Shown here: positions 1 through 9,372 of the stretch, one piece after another
Layout: each line of letters begins with the position of its first letter
How positions within the stretch are numbered: position 1 is the stretch's first letter
NCBI RefSeq assembly: GCF_014873145.1
Contig: NZ_JADBEK010000001.1
Location: forward strand, 620,001-684,000
Reading direction: 5' to 3'
DNA length: 64,000 nucleotides
Origin: Nonomuraea angiospora
Lineage (GTDB): Bacteria; Actinomycetota; Actinomycetes; Streptosporangiales; Streptosporangiaceae
The notes under the pieces: model-generated
What the model was told of the DNA's origin: nothing
Database searches by the model: none
Seen by the model: only the letters and a program-made list of their open reading frames with translations
Made by a program: the position numbers and the translations under genes

Positions 1-1
1 G

Positions 2-1378
2 ACCCAGCGGGTCAGGACCGGCGACAGCCATGCCGTCGCGGAGCTGTATGAGCGGCACCACGCGGCCGTCCTCGCCTTCGCCCGCCGTCTGTCCCCGGAT
101 CCGCAGGCCGCCGAGGACCTGGCCAGCGAGGCGTTCACCCGAACCTTACGGACCGTCCGCACGGGTGCGGGCGGTCCGTCCGGTGGGTGGCGTCCCTATC
201 TGTATGCCGTGGTGCGTAACACGGCGGCCGAGTGGGCGCGGACCGACCAGCGTCTGGTCCTGATGGGCGAGTTCAGGGCTGAGGAGTTCGCCGATCTGCT
301 CGTGACAGAGCCCGAGGTTTCCGACGACCTCGTCGTCCGGGACTTCCGCTCGCTGCCGCCGCGCTGGCAGACCGTGCTGTGGCACACCCTGATCGAGGAG
401 GAGGAGCCCGAGCGGGTCGCACGGATCCTCGGCATCACTCCCGGAAATGTGAGCGTGCTGGCCTTCCGCGCACGCGAAGGGCTGCGTAAGGCCTACCTGG
501 CCGCTCATGTTGGGGCCGGCTCGCCCGAGTGCCAAAGTTTCGCCGACCGGATGGCGACGGTTGTCCGCAAGCCCAGCGGTCGCATTCCCCGGGCGCTGCG
601 TGCGCATCTCGACGTCTGCCCAAGCTGCGCACGGGCATTCGCCGAGCTGCGCGACCTCAACTCCACACTGCGGGCCGCGCTGCCGATCGTGCTGCTGCCG
701 CTCGCCGTAGGGAAGGCCACCGCATCGAAGGGGGCCGCCATCGGGATGTCGGGCTGGGCGGTCCCGGTGACCGCTGCGGTAGCGGTGGTCGCCGCTACCG
801 CAGCAGCCGTCTTGACCCTGCCGCCGGATCCCCAGCTCCCAGCGGCATCACCCCCGCAGGCGTCCGCCGGGTCGACGTGGAGGGCGGTACCGTCATCCAC
901 ACCCACACCGAAGTCCACCTCCAAGCAGAAAGACACTCTGAAGCCGACCGCGGACTCCACGGTCAGGACGGCCCCGCGCACGCGGATCACCGACGTGGAC
1001 CGATGCACCGGGCGGGCAGGCGGCCAGGTCACGGCGCGGTCGTGCACCACCCCACGCCATCCCCGGAAGACCGCCACAGCCCCGCCCGGGCCCACGACAT
1101 CGGACATCGACCCGGTCACCACGAGCGCCCTGCGCAACGTCGGCACCCGACTCTGCCTCGACGTCCCCGAGGGCAGCCGCAACAACGTCGGGCAGATCCG
1201 GGTCTACAGCTGTAACGGCACGAGCGCCCAGCTGTGGACCAGAACGCCCTCCGGGCAGATCACCGTCTACGACGGCCAGAAGTGCCTGGATGCCCTGGAG
1301 CAGGGCAAGACCGACGGCACCGCGGTCGGCATCCGCGACTGCCAGGGAGGAGACAACCAGAGGTGGCAGGCGGTCTAG
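2..1378 (+). CDS. ECF-type sigma factor fused to zinc-finger, membrane segment and ricin-B lectin (5' partial)
   Basis: The reading frame is open from the window edge, so the N-terminus lies outside. The first part reads as sigma-70 region 2 (AELYERHHAAVLAFARRL, then AAEDLASEAFTRT). It is followed by a region-4-like helix-turn-helix around LPPRWQTVLWHTLIEEEEPE and GITPGNVSVLAFRAREGLRK. After that comes an HxxxCxxC zinc motif (HLDVCPSCARAF) like those of zf-HC2 anti-sigma factors, then one Ala/Val-rich membrane helix near nt 745-825. A Thr/Pro/Ser-rich linker follows. The C-terminus has ricin-B-lectin features (CLDVPEGS, a QLW and a final QRW motif). A membrane-tethered sigma factor with an outward-facing sugar-binding tail is inferred from this order. 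It could be a sensor or a self-inhibited regulator. Downstream it is separated from the convergent 1513-6144 gene by a hairpin. The sigma assignment is solid; the ligand is unknown. Confidence 0.85.
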   Translation, partial: TQRVRTGDSHAVAELYERHHAAVLAFARRLSPDPQAAEDLASEAFTRTLRTVRTGAGGPSGGWRPYLYAVVRNTAAEWARTDQRLVLMGEFRAEEFADLLVTEPEVSDDLVVRDFRSLPPRWQTVLWHTLIEEEEPERVARILGITPGNVSVLAFRAREGLRKAYLAAHVGAGSPECQSFADRMATVVRKPSGRIPRALRAHLDVCPSCARAFAELRDLNSTLRAALPIVLLPLAVGKATASKGAAIGMSGWAVPVTAAVAVVAATAAAVLTLPPDPQLPAASPPQASAGSTWRAVPSSTPTPKSTSKQKDTLKPTADSTVRTAPRTRITDVDRCTGRAGGQVTARSCTTPRHPRKTATAPPGPTTSDIDPVTTSALRNVGTRLCLDVPEGSRNNVGQIRVYSCNGTSAQLWTRTPSGQITVYDGQKCLDALEQGKTDGTAVGIRDCQGGDNQRWQAV

Positions 1379-1461
1379 CGAGGTCGCGGCCGGGGGCCTG
1401 TACCGCGCCGGGAGGTCGTCTTCGCGCCCATCCGGCGCGTCGCTCGTGAGAGCATGCCCGT

Positions 1462-1492
1462 GCCGCTGCCCCGCTCGTAGCGGGGCAGCGGC
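1462..1492. terminator. Bidirectional hairpin terminator between convergent genes
   Basis: A perfect 14-bp inverted repeat (GCCGCTGCCCCGCT / AGCGGGGCAGCGGC) with a 3-nt loop sits between two genes that converge on it. There is no clear U-tract, as is common for terminators in high-GC actinomycetes. Confidence 0.75.
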
Positions 1493-1512
1493 TTATGAGG
1501 GGTGTTCGGTTG

Positions 1513-4500
1513 TCAGCCGCTGATGACCGAGATCATCTTGTCGGCGTCGCGGGTGAGCACCTGGCGTACGTCGGCACGCGGGACGAGCTTCCCGTCCGCG
1601 ACGAGTTTCTTGAATTCGGCGAGGAGCCGCACCGCTGTTTCGTCCTTGCCGGAGGCCTCGGCCTTACGGGCCTGGGTCAGTTTCCTCGTCAGCTTGTCGT
1701 GCGCGCCCGCCGACAGCCAACTGGTGGCCCGGAACCGGTCGAGCAGGTTCTGCATGTCCCGAAGCGAGGTGGTGACGTTGAACCGCACCGACGTGGTCAC
1801 AGCGTTGCCGGCGTTGTCCGTTGACGTCACTGCGACCGTGTGCTTGGCCAGCGCCTGGGTGAACAGCGGCAGCACCGAGCCCGAGGTGTGCGGGGCGCCG
1901 TCGAGGGTGCCGGTCGTGGTGCGGACGCCCGAGGTGGCGTCCACGGCCTCCCAGGTGATCACCACGTCCTGGGAATCGCCGTACACCTCGTCGTCGGCCA
2001 CGCCCGATACAAGGAGGATGGGCTTGGTGCCGTCGATCTTCAGCACCGCGGCCTTCTCCTCCTCGCGATTGCCCGCCGTGTCGGTCGTGCGGTAGCGCAG
2101 TTCGTGCTCACCGTCACCGTCGACCACCACGGGCGTTCCTGCGTAGGCCTTCCAGCCGCCGCCGTCGAGCGAGTACTCGATGAGCTTGACGCCGGAGTGG
2201 GCGTCCTGCGCGGCCAGCTCGACCGGGACCGAGTCCTTGCTCCATCCGCTCTCGTTCGGCGGGGCGAACGAGGCGGTGGTCTGCGGAGCGGTCGTGTCGA
2301 TCTTGAGTGCGAGAGAGCGGGCCTGCTCGACGTTGCCCGCGCCGTCCCGCGAGCGGTACTCGAGGGTGCGCGCCCCGTCACCGCTCACCGTGAACGGCAT
2401 GCTGTACGCGGTCCAGGCTCCGCCGTCGACGCGGTACTCGGTGGCGGCCACGCCGCTGCCGTTCTCCTCGTCCACCGCGGTCAGGGTGACCTCGACGGGA
2501 GCGGCGGTGTACCAGCCGTCCTTGCCGTTCGGCTCGGCCGGGTTCTGCTTCGCCGTGGTGGTCGGCGCGGTCTGGTCGGCCGGGCCACCGCCGACCTTGG
2601 TGAGGCGGAAGGTCTGGTTCGGCGTGGCCGAGCAGTTCCATTGGATCACCGCGGCGCCGTCGGCCTGGGAGACGCCGTTGATGTCGACGCACAGCCCGGT
2701 CTTGGCGGAGACGATCTGGAAGAGTCCTTCGCCGCCGCCGGTCGGAACCACGGTGAAGTACTGGTTGGGCGCGTCCCCGCTGCCACCGGTGTGGCAGGTC
2801 CACTGGACCAGCTGGGTGCCGGGTGTGGCCGTGCCGCCCGGAATGTCGGCACACTTGCCGCTGCCGACGTTCTTGAGCTGGTAGCCGCCGGGTGCGGTCA
2901 TCAGTTCCCACCGCTGGATGGGGTCTTCGGCGGCGCCCATCTGGACGAGCTTGGCGTTGTCCGCGGTCGACGCGTTCTCAGTGGTCACGTTCTTGCCGCT
3001 GTGCTGGGCGGTGACCTTGTAGACGCCCGGCTCGATCGCGGGAGGCGGAGCCTCGCCCACGAACTGGACGGCGTCCAGGTCGAAGGCGTTGTTGGCGGAG
3101 TTCTTGAACACCACGTAGAGCGTCGAGGTGGTCGCGTTCGCCGCCACTGGGACGGTCTGGGTCTGCTGGTAGTTGTTCCAGCCCCCGGTGTTGGGCACGG
3201 CGGCGCTGGCCAGTAGCCGGCCGGTGGGGGACTCGGCGCGCAGCTCGATCAGCCCGCCGCCGGTCGGGCTGGACAGGCGGTAGTTCACGCCCTTGACGGC
3301 GTGCAGGTTCATCGGGGTGAACGAGATCCAGTCGTTGTTGCTGATGTCGCCGATGCGCTTGCCGCTCTCGGCCCCCGGTTCGTCGATGACCCGTACGCCG
3401 GCCTGGGCGTCGAAGAACTCGGCCTGCTTGCGCAGCGGCTGCAGGACTGCCTTGGCACGGCCGGTGAGCGGCATTTCCTGCGAGCCGTCGGTGTAGTGGG
3501 CGTTGAGGACATAGAACAGGTTGGCGCCGTCGGGGTGGCCGCCGAGGTCGCCGGTGTTGACGACGCCCTCGCAGCCGGGGATCTCCACGGTCTCGTGCTC
3601 GTGGTCGTCATGGCCGAGCGCCGGGTTGACGAAGACCTTGGCGCAGTCGATCTCGCCGTCCTCGGGGTCGGTGACCTTGATCTTGTACGGCACGTCCTGG
3701 CCGAATTGGATCGGCGTGCCGTTCAGCGGGGTCTCGATGGTCACCGTGGGCCGGCTGTTGCCGGCGGTGATCTCGATGTTGGCGAAGCCCTCCTTGCCGG
3801 TGCTGTCGGTGATCTTGAGCTGGGCGGTGAACCGGCCTGGGGTCTCGTACACGTGGGTGGCCTTGACCTGGGTGGAGTCGACGGTGCCGTCACCGTCGAA
3901 GTCCCAGGCGTAGGTGAGGGAATCGCCGTCGGGGTCGTAGCTGCCGGAGGCGTCGAACTCGACGGTCAGCGGGGTGACGCCGTCGACCCGCGAGGAGGTG
4001 GCCTTCGCCACCGGCGAGCGGGCGCCGGCCGCATAGTCGATCCGGTAGAGGCCGGAGTCGTTGTTGCCGCCGCCGAAGTCGGTGCCCCACTCCAGCAGGT
4101 ACATCGCGCCGTCCGGGCCGAAGGTCATGTCCATCGGCTTGAGGAAGGGCGTGGTCCCCAGGAAGCTGTTGATCTTGAGGACTTGGTCGTTGGAGTCGAG
4201 GTGGATCTCCTTGATGTAGTGGCGCGACCACTCGTAGAAGAAGTTCACGCCGTCGAAGTAGGGCGGGAACTTGGTCTTCGAGGGATTGTCCGCGTCGTAG
4301 CGGTAGACGGGGCCGCTCATCGGCGCCGAGCCGCCCGAGCCGAGCTCGGGGAAGGACGGGGAGGCGCTGTAGCCGTACCACATGATCGGCTTCTCGATCG
4401 GCGGCAGCTCGGTCAGGCCGGTGTTGTTCGGTGACTCGTTGACGGGGGCGGCGCAGTTGAACTTGGCGCCGATCTCCTTGGTGTCCGGGTTGTACGGCGC

Positions 4501-6144
4501 GTACGCCTGGTTGTCACCGTGGCAGAACGGCCAGCCGAAGTTGCCCGGCTTCTTGATGACGTCGTATTCCACCAGGCCCTCGGGGCCACGGTCGGTGGTG
4601 GGGCCGCCCCGGTCCGGACCGTAGTCGGCCACGTGCAGGTAACCCGTCTTGGCGTCGACGGTGAACCGGAAGGGGTTGCGGAAGCCCATGGCATAGATCT
4701 CGGGACGGGTCTTCGCGGTGCCCGGCGGGAAGAGGTTGCCCTCGGGAACGTCGTAGCCGCCGTCGGCCTTCGGCTTGATCCGCAGGATCTTACCGCGCAG
4801 GTCGTTGGTGTTGCCCGCGGTGCGGGCGGCGTCCAGCATGTGCTGACCGGGCCGCCAGTCGAGCGGCGCGTAGCCCTGCCAGTCGGGCGACAGGTTCGGA
4901 GGGACGTCGTCGCCGACGCTCAGGTAGAGGCTGCCGTCAGGGCCGAACTCGACCGCGCCGCCGGTGTGGCCTGGCTCGGGATAGGTCCGAGCGCGATAGG
5001 CGGGAATTTCGATGATCTTCTTCTCGGTGCTCAGGTCGATGGTGTCGCCCTGCACGGTGAACCGGGACAGCCGGTTGACGTCCTGGGCACTGTCGGCAGG
5101 CGACCAGTAGACATAGATCCACCCGTTCTGAGCGAATTTCGGGTCGAGCTCCATGCCGACCAGGCCGTCCTCGCCGCCGGTGTAGACGTTGAGGGTGGCG
5201 GCGGTGACGGTCATGTGGGTGTCGGGCTTGTAGATCTTCACCTCGCCCTGGCGCTGGACGTAGAACACCCGCCCGTCGGGGGCGACGTCCAGCTCCATCG
5301 GGTTGCTGGTGTTGTCGTCCAGGGCGACCTTCTCGAAGCTGCTCCATACGGTGCCGCCGCAGTCGCCCGGCTGGGCGCCGGCCGCCCACTCGACGCCGCC
5401 GAGAACGTGCTCGCGGAACTCCGGCTCGGCATAGGCCGCCGACTCGTGTCCCATGGCGGTGGCCCACACCCGGGCGCCTTCGGCCTGGCGGCACCAGGAG
5501 ATCGGGTGGTCAGGACCCATGGCGGAGGGGCCGGGGTTGTAGGTCGTCTCGTCGGCGGCGACCAGGACGTGCACGTTGCCGCGCGGGTTGGGCGCGAAGT
5601 TGTACCACTCCTCCGCGCGCTGCCACCGCTGCGGGAGTTTCTTGGTGGAGGGGTGCACGCGGTCGACGACCTTGGCCAGCCCTTGGAGCGTGCCGGGCGA
5701 GTGCGCCGGCATGTGGGCGCCGCCGTTGATCAGCTCGTCCCACCAGGGGAACTCGTTTTCGATGCCCATGTCGAGCGCGTTGTGGACGGCCACGACGCCC
5801 TTGCCCGACCGGACGAACTTCTGCAGCGCCTGCCGCTGGGCGTCGTTCTCCCAGACCATGCCGGAGTTCTGCATCATGATCAGGACGTCGAACGTGGCCA
5901 GGTCGGTGTCGTTGAACACCGAGGAGTCGGCGCTCTGCACCACCTCGAAGTCATGGGCCGCGGCCAGCTCGTTCACCATCTGGATGCCGGCCGGGATGGA
6001 GGCGTGCACGTATCCCGCTGCCTTGGTGAACAGCAGGGCGCGGAAGCCGTGGAGGGTGGCACTGGTCGCGTGGGCGGGAGCCGGCGCCAGCGCGAGCGCC
6101 AGCAACAAGGCTGGGAGTAAGAGGGCAGTGAGAAATCGTCGCAT
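1513..6144 (-). CDS. Giant secreted ThuA / PQQ-type sugar dehydrogenase with PKD, CBM6-like, ricin-lectin, OmpL47-like and FIMAH-like domains
   Basis: The ATG at 6144 was chosen because an AGGAG lies 8 nt upstream and a Sec signal peptide follows at once (MRRFLTALLLPALLLALALA, then AHA). The mature protein of about 1,520 residues reads in order as follows. First is a ThuA-like domain (about 30-260). Next is a glucose/sorbosone-dehydrogenase beta-propeller (about 265-715; GMELDPKFAQNGWIYVYW, HTGGAVEFGPDG, LRGKILRI, MGFRNPFRF). Then comes a PKD domain (FDASGSYDPDGDSLTYAWDF), a CBM6-like sandwich, and a ricin-B lectin with QRW-type repeats. Two OmpL47-like repeats (EYRVDGGAWTAY and EYSLDGGGWKAY) follow, and the C-terminal helical segment resembles FIMAH. 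It is the last gene of a sugar-transport operon. The likely role is extracellular oxidation of a polysaccharide or glycoside held by the binding modules. The substrate is unknown. The start annotated 75 nt further upstream is possible but lacks the signal peptide at its N-terminus. Confidence 0.9.
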   Translation of the reverse strand: MRRFLTALLLPALLLALALAPAPAHATSATLHGFRALLFTKAAGYVHASIPAGIQMVNELAAAHDFEVVQSADSSVFNDTDLATFDVLIMMQNSGMVWENDAQRQALQKFVRSGKGVVAVHNALDMGIENEFPWWDELINGGAHMPAHSPGTLQGLAKVVDRVHPSTKKLPQRWQRAEEWYNFAPNPRGNVHVLVAADETTYNPGPSAMGPDHPISWCRQAEGARVWATAMGHESAAYAEPEFREHVLGGVEWAAGAQPGDCGGTVWSSFEKVALDDNTSNPMELDVAPDGRVFYVQRQGEVKIYKPDTHMTVTAATLNVYTGGEDGLVGMELDPKFAQNGWIYVYWSPADSAQDVNRLSRFTVQGDTIDLSTEKKIIEIPAYRARTYPEPGHTGGAVEFGPDGSLYLSVGDDVPPNLSPDWQGYAPLDWRPGQHMLDAARTAGNTNDLRGKILRIKPKADGGYDVPEGNLFPPGTAKTRPEIYAMGFRNPFRFTVDAKTGYLHVADYGPDRGGPTTDRGPEGLVEYDVIKKPGNFGWPFCHGDNQAYAPYNPDTKEIGAKFNCAAPVNESPNNTGLTELPPIEKPIMWYGYSASPSFPELGSGGSAPMSGPVYRYDADNPSKTKFPPYFDGVNFFYEWSRHYIKEIHLDSNDQVLKINSFLGTTPFLKPMDMTFGPDGAMYLLEWGTDFGGGNNDSGLYRIDYAAGARSPVAKATSSRVDGVTPLTVEFDASGSYDPDGDSLTYAWDFDGDGTVDSTQVKATHVYETPGRFTAQLKITDSTGKEGFANIEITAGNSRPTVTIETPLNGTPIQFGQDVPYKIKVTDPEDGEIDCAKVFVNPALGHDDHEHETVEIPGCEGVVNTGDLGGHPDGANLFYVLNAHYTDGSQEMPLTGRAKAVLQPLRKQAEFFDAQAGVRVIDEPGAESGKRIGDISNNDWISFTPMNLHAVKGVNYRLSSPTGGGLIELRAESPTGRLLASAAVPNTGGWNNYQQTQTVPVAANATTSTLYVVFKNSANNAFDLDAVQFVGEAPPPAIEPGVYKVTAQHSGKNVTTENASTADNAKLVQMGAAEDPIQRWELMTAPGGYQLKNVGSGKCADIPGGTATPGTQLVQWTCHTGGSGDAPNQYFTVVPTGGGEGLFQIVSAKTGLCVDINGVSQADGAAVIQWNCSATPNQTFRLTKVGGGPADQTAPTTTAKQNPAEPNGKDGWYTAAPVEVTLTAVDEENGSGVAATEYRVDGGAWTAYSMPFTVSGDGARTLEYRSRDGAGNVEQARSLALKIDTTAPQTTASFAPPNESGWSKDSVPVELAAQDAHSGVKLIEYSLDGGGWKAYAGTPVVVDGDGEHELRYRTTDTAGNREEEKAAVLKIDGTKPILLVSGVADDEVYGDSQDVVITWEAVDATSGVRTTTGTLDGAPHTSGSVLPLFTQALAKHTVAVTSTDNAGNAVTTSVRFNVTTSLRDMQNLLDRFRATSWLSAGAHDKLTRKLTQARKAEASGKDETAVRLLAEFKKLVADGKLVPRADVRQVLTRDADKMISVISG

Positions 6145-6329
6145 GGCGAATCTCCTGGGGGGGGTGGCGACACCTCGGAACGAGGTGTGAAGGAACGCTG
6201 CCGGGAAGGCGCGCGCCACTGGGGGCGCACGCCGATGGGCGGTCAGGGGGTGCGCAGGTGAGCTGGAGTCGGACGGCGAGCAGGCGTCGGGGGCGCGAAG
6301 GTGATCCGGTGTCGGATGGGCGAGCGGGG

Positions 6330-7169
6330 TCAGAGGGTGCGCAGGTAGGCGAGGCCGTCCACGGCGAGCGCGTCCTGGCTCTGCGCGAGGGGCCGCCAGA
6401 TGGAGGCCGCGGTGGCGATGGTCTGGTTGTGCGCGGTGAAGGACTCGATGACGAGCGGCCCGTCATAGCCGGCGTCGTGCAGGGCCCGGGTGAAGCCGGG
6501 CCAGTCGAAGCGGTCGGCGCCTGGGGTGCCGCGGTCGGTGCCGCACACCTGCACGTGCGCGATCCGGCCGGCCGCGGCCCGGGCCGCCTGGGCGGGGTCT
6601 TTCTCCTCGATGTTCATGTGGTAGGTGTCGAGTGCCAGGTGGCAGTCTTCGGGCAGCGCCTCCAGTGCTTGTTCGACGGTGTTGATGAGGCTGGTCTCGT
6701 ATCGGTTGAGCGGTTCGACCGCGAGCTTGATCCCGCGCTCGGCCGCGTGGTCCAGGACGGGCCGCAGGTTTTCGCGCAGTTCGGCGTAGGCGGCGCGGCG
6801 CTCGTCGGGTGACAGCCGCCAGGTGCGGCCGACGGAGGTGTAGGCCGGCCCCCCGATCACGGGGGAGCCGACGGTCGCTGCCGCGTCGACGCAGTGCCGC
6901 AGATAGTCCTGGGTGTCGCGGACGGTTTGTGGGGAGGCGGCCACGAGCTCGCGCCCGGGCGGCATGACCAGCACCACGGAGGCGGCCAGCCCGTGCTCGG
7001 CCAGCACCGTCGCGGCCTTGTCCGGGTTCCAGTCGCCGGGCTGCTCGACGGGCAGTTCGATGACGTCGAAGCCCCACCCGGCGATGCGGGGCGCGAGCCG
7101 GGCCAGGTCGTGGTCGGTCAGCGGGGAGACCCAGACCCAGGTGTTCACGCCGATGGAGAACAATGGCAT
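6330..7169 (-). CDS. Sugar phosphate isomerase/epimerase (D-tagatose/D-psicose 3-epimerase-like TIM barrel)
   Basis: This 279-residue single TIM barrel belongs to the AP-endonuclease-2/epimerase superfamily. The four metal and catalytic positions of ketose 3-epimerases can be placed. They are Glu152 (AVEPLNRYE), Asp181 (HLALDTYHMNIEE), His205 (RIAHVQV) and Glu242 (VIESF). The spacing is close to that of characterised D-tagatose 3-epimerases. It is cytoplasmic, with no signal. It lies between the binding protein gene and the ThuA/PQQ gene, so it probably processes an imported ketose or oxidised sugar together with the Gfo/Idh dehydrogenase of the same operon. The ATG sits directly behind AAGAGGG, so a TTG 6 nt further in (7163) may be the true start. 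Confidence 0.88.
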   Translation of the reverse strand: MPLFSIGVNTWVWVSPLTDHDLARLAPRIAGWGFDVIELPVEQPGDWNPDKAATVLAEHGLAASVVLVMPPGRELVAASPQTVRDTQDYLRHCVDAAATVGSPVIGGPAYTSVGRTWRLSPDERRAAYAELRENLRPVLDHAAERGIKLAVEPLNRYETSLINTVEQALEALPEDCHLALDTYHMNIEEKDPAQAARAAAGRIAHVQVCGTDRGTPGADRFDWPGFTRALHDAGYDGPLVIESFTAHNQTIATAASIWRPLAQSQDALAVDGLAYLRTL

Positions 7170-7238
7170 CCCTCTTCGTCGTCGAATGGGCGCAAGGAGC
7201 CGGTCAGCTCTTCGCCGTGGGTTCTCGCGAGGAACCGG

Positions 7239-8435
7239 TCAGCTCTTCTTCCCGCCCCAGTTCTCGGGGAACCCGGGCAGGGTTTCGCAGCCGCACAGCG
7301 CGTAGTGCAGCGGCGGCATGTTGGGCTTGAGGTAGGTCGACAGGTTCTCCGAGGTGACCTTCGGCTGCGGCAGGTTCCACATCTTGGGCACTTCCTCGCC
7401 CTTGAGGATCTTCAGTGCGGCGATGATCGGGGTGCGCCACTGGTAGGTCGGATAGGTGGGCGCGACGGCGGTGAGGCCCGCATCCTTCCACTTCTGCAGG
7501 AAGTCCTGCTGGTCCTCGCCGTTGATCGGCGGCACCGGCACGCCGGCGTCCTCGAACGCCTCGATCGCGGCCACCGCCGTGGCGCCGGCGTCCATCCAGA
7601 CGCCGTCGATCTTGCCGTACCGCTGGATGTAGTCGCTGACGATGCTCTTGGTCTTGGCGGCGTCGCCGTCGGTGAACTCCACCCCCGCCACCTGGACCTT
7701 GCTCTTGTCGAACACCACCTTGGCCGCCGACCAGCGGGTCTCCAGCACGTCCACGCCGGGCAGGATGCGCAGCGCCAGCACCTTCCCGCCGGCCGGCACC
7801 TTCTCGACCAGGAACTCGGCGGCGTCGGCGCCGAAGGCGTAGCCGCCGATCGGCTTGATGAACGTCACCGGGCAGTCGGTCTGCACGCCCCGGTCGAACA
7901 CGATCACCGGCACCTTCGCGCAGGCGGCCGTCACGGCCGGGGTGAGCGTGGCCGTGGTGTTCGGCGAGACGATCAGCGCGTCGCAGCCCTTGGCCTGCAG
8001 CTCGGCGATGTCGGAGATCTGCTTGTCGTCCTTGCCCTCGGCATCCAGCGCGGTGAACTTGGTGATCTCCTTGTGCAGGCCGGCCTCGGCCTGCATCGTC
8101 TTCCAGCCGACCTGGCGCCAGGGGTTGTTGACCGCGGCGTTGGAGAAGCACAGGTGGTATGGCCCGTCCTTCTTGTACTTGGCCGTGCCGGTCATCTGCG
8201 GGGCGATGGCCTGCTCCCACGGCTTGTCGGTGGGACCCTGCGGGGTCTGGGTGCGCATGGCCAGCTGGGCGTCGAAGTCCGCCTGCACGAAGAACTTCGA
8301 CTGCGCGCCCGTGCCCGACCCTTGAGCGCTCGTGGCGGGAGCCGCGGACTGGGTGGTGGACGCCGGCTTGTCGGTGGTACAGCCAGCGAGGACCAGCGCG
8401 GCGAATACCGCGGCTGTGGCCTTATGACGCGGCAT
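7239..8435 (-). CDS. Sugar ABC transporter substrate-binding lipoprotein (CUT2/RbsB-like)
   Basis: The start at 8435 follows a GAGGAG ribosome site and opens with a lipoprotein signal (MPRHKATAAVFAALVLAGC; the Cys is the lipidation site). About 398 residues. The core is of the periplasmic-binding-protein type 1 fold, with the usual DALIVSPNT strand, a VIVFDRG segment and an EFLVEKVPAGGKV stretch, as in ribose/xylose-type binding proteins. It overlaps the upstream permease gene by 14 bp, so it is translated from the same message. It would bind the sugar outside the membrane for the two permeases and the RbsA-like ATPase encoded upstream. The ligand cannot be read from sequence. The neighbouring epimerase and dehydrogenase suggest a less common monosaccharide or a cyclitol. 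Confidence 0.92.
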   Translation of the reverse strand: MPRHKATAAVFAALVLAGCTTDKPASTTQSAAPATSAQGSGTGAQSKFFVQADFDAQLAMRTQTPQGPTDKPWEQAIAPQMTGTAKYKKDGPYHLCFSNAAVNNPWRQVGWKTMQAEAGLHKEITKFTALDAEGKDDKQISDIAELQAKGCDALIVSPNTTATLTPAVTAACAKVPVIVFDRGVQTDCPVTFIKPIGGYAFGADAAEFLVEKVPAGGKVLALRILPGVDVLETRWSAAKVVFDKSKVQVAGVEFTDGDAAKTKSIVSDYIQRYGKIDGVWMDAGATAVAAIEAFEDAGVPVPPINGEDQQDFLQKWKDAGLTAVAPTYPTYQWRTPIIAALKILKGEEVPKMWNLPQPKVTSENLSTYLKPNMPPLHYALCGCETLPGFPENWGGKKS

Positions 8436-9372
8436 GTGCGTCTCCTCTTCGGGGGGTGAACTTCCGGGGAAGTCGGATGGCTCCCGCCGCGACCGCGGCG
8501 ATGATGATGACGCCCTGCACGGTGAACTCCAGCGCTCCGGAGATCCCATACAGGTTGAGCAGCGTGAACAGCGCCTCCAGGGTGAAGGCGCCGGCCATGG
8601 CGGCCAGCACGGAGCCGCGCCCGCCGCCGAGCACCACGCCGCCGAGCACGACCGCGGTGATGGCCGAGAACTCCAGCCCCTGACCCACCTGCGCCGAGAC
8701 CCCGGCGAAACCGCCGAGCAGGATCGCCGCGACGGCGGCGGCCAGACCGGACAGCATGAAGGCGAAGATCTTGGCCCGGTCGACCCGGACCCCGGACAGG
8801 GCCGCGGCACGCTCGTTGTCGCCGGTGGCCATCAGCGTTTTGCCGAAATCGGCGCGCATGAGCCAGATCGCCGCCGCCCCCATGGCCAGCAGGATCAGCA
8901 CCGACCACGGCACCGGCCCGAGACCGCCGCGGCCGAAGGCCCGAAAGCCCTCCGACAGGGCGCCGCGCGGCGCGCCGCCGGTCCACAAGAACACCGCTCC
9001 GGACAGGATGAGCAGCATGCCGAGCGTCACGATGAACGACGGCACCCGCAGCTTGGTGGTGACCACGCCGTTGACCAGCCCGACCAGCAGCCCGGCGACG
9101 ATCAGCAGGGCGATGACCGGCCAGGTCGCCGCATCGTCGCCGTCGATGAGCCGCGCGGCGATCACCACTTCGGCCGTCACCAGCGAGCCGACCGACAGGT
9201 CGAACTCGCCGCAGACGATGACGAAATACTGTCCCGCCGCCAGGATCACCAGCGGCGCGGCCCGTTTGAGGAACGCCAGGAACCCGGCGGGCTCCAGGAA
9301 GAGAGGGTTGGCGACCGCGATCGCGGCCAGCAGCACCAGCAGGACCACGAGGATGGGAAGTGCCCGCTTCAT
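8422..9372 (-). CDS. CUT2-type sugar ABC transporter permease (RbsC-like)
   Basis: A protein of 316 residues with about eight to ten hydrophobic segments. It has the family segments GQYFVIVCGEFDLSVGS near residue 50 and GGVVLGGGRGSV in the last third, both typical of BPD_transp_2 permeases for ribose-type systems. The start overlaps the stop of the upstream permease (ATGA), and its own end overlaps the binding-protein start. The pair of permeases with one double-ATPase is the expected CUT2 layout. Its partner is the permease at 9369-10382, to which it is clearly homologous but not near-identical, so the transporter is probably a heterodimer. Confidence 0.93.
   Translation of the reverse strand: MKRALPILVVLLVLLAAIAVANPLFLEPAGFLAFLKRAAPLVILAAGQYFVIVCGEFDLSVGSLVTAEVVIAARLIDGDDAATWPVIALLIVAGLLVGLVNGVVTTKLRVPSFIVTLGMLLILSGAVFLWTGGAPRGALSEGFRAFGRGGLGPVPWSVLILLAMGAAAIWLMRADFGKTLMATGDNERAAALSGVRVDRAKIFAFMLSGLAAAVAAILLGGFAGVSAQVGQGLEFSAITAVVLGGVVLGGGRGSVLAAMAGAFTLEALFTLLNLYGISGALEFTVQGVIIIAAVAAGAIRLPRKFTPRRGDAHAAS

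Noticed and set aside
4519..6120. 533-codon open frame on the plus strand
   Set aside because: It is antisense to the ThuA/PQQ gene, has no ribosome site or family motif, and its Gly/Val/Arg/His-rich composition is that of a GC-driven shadow frame.
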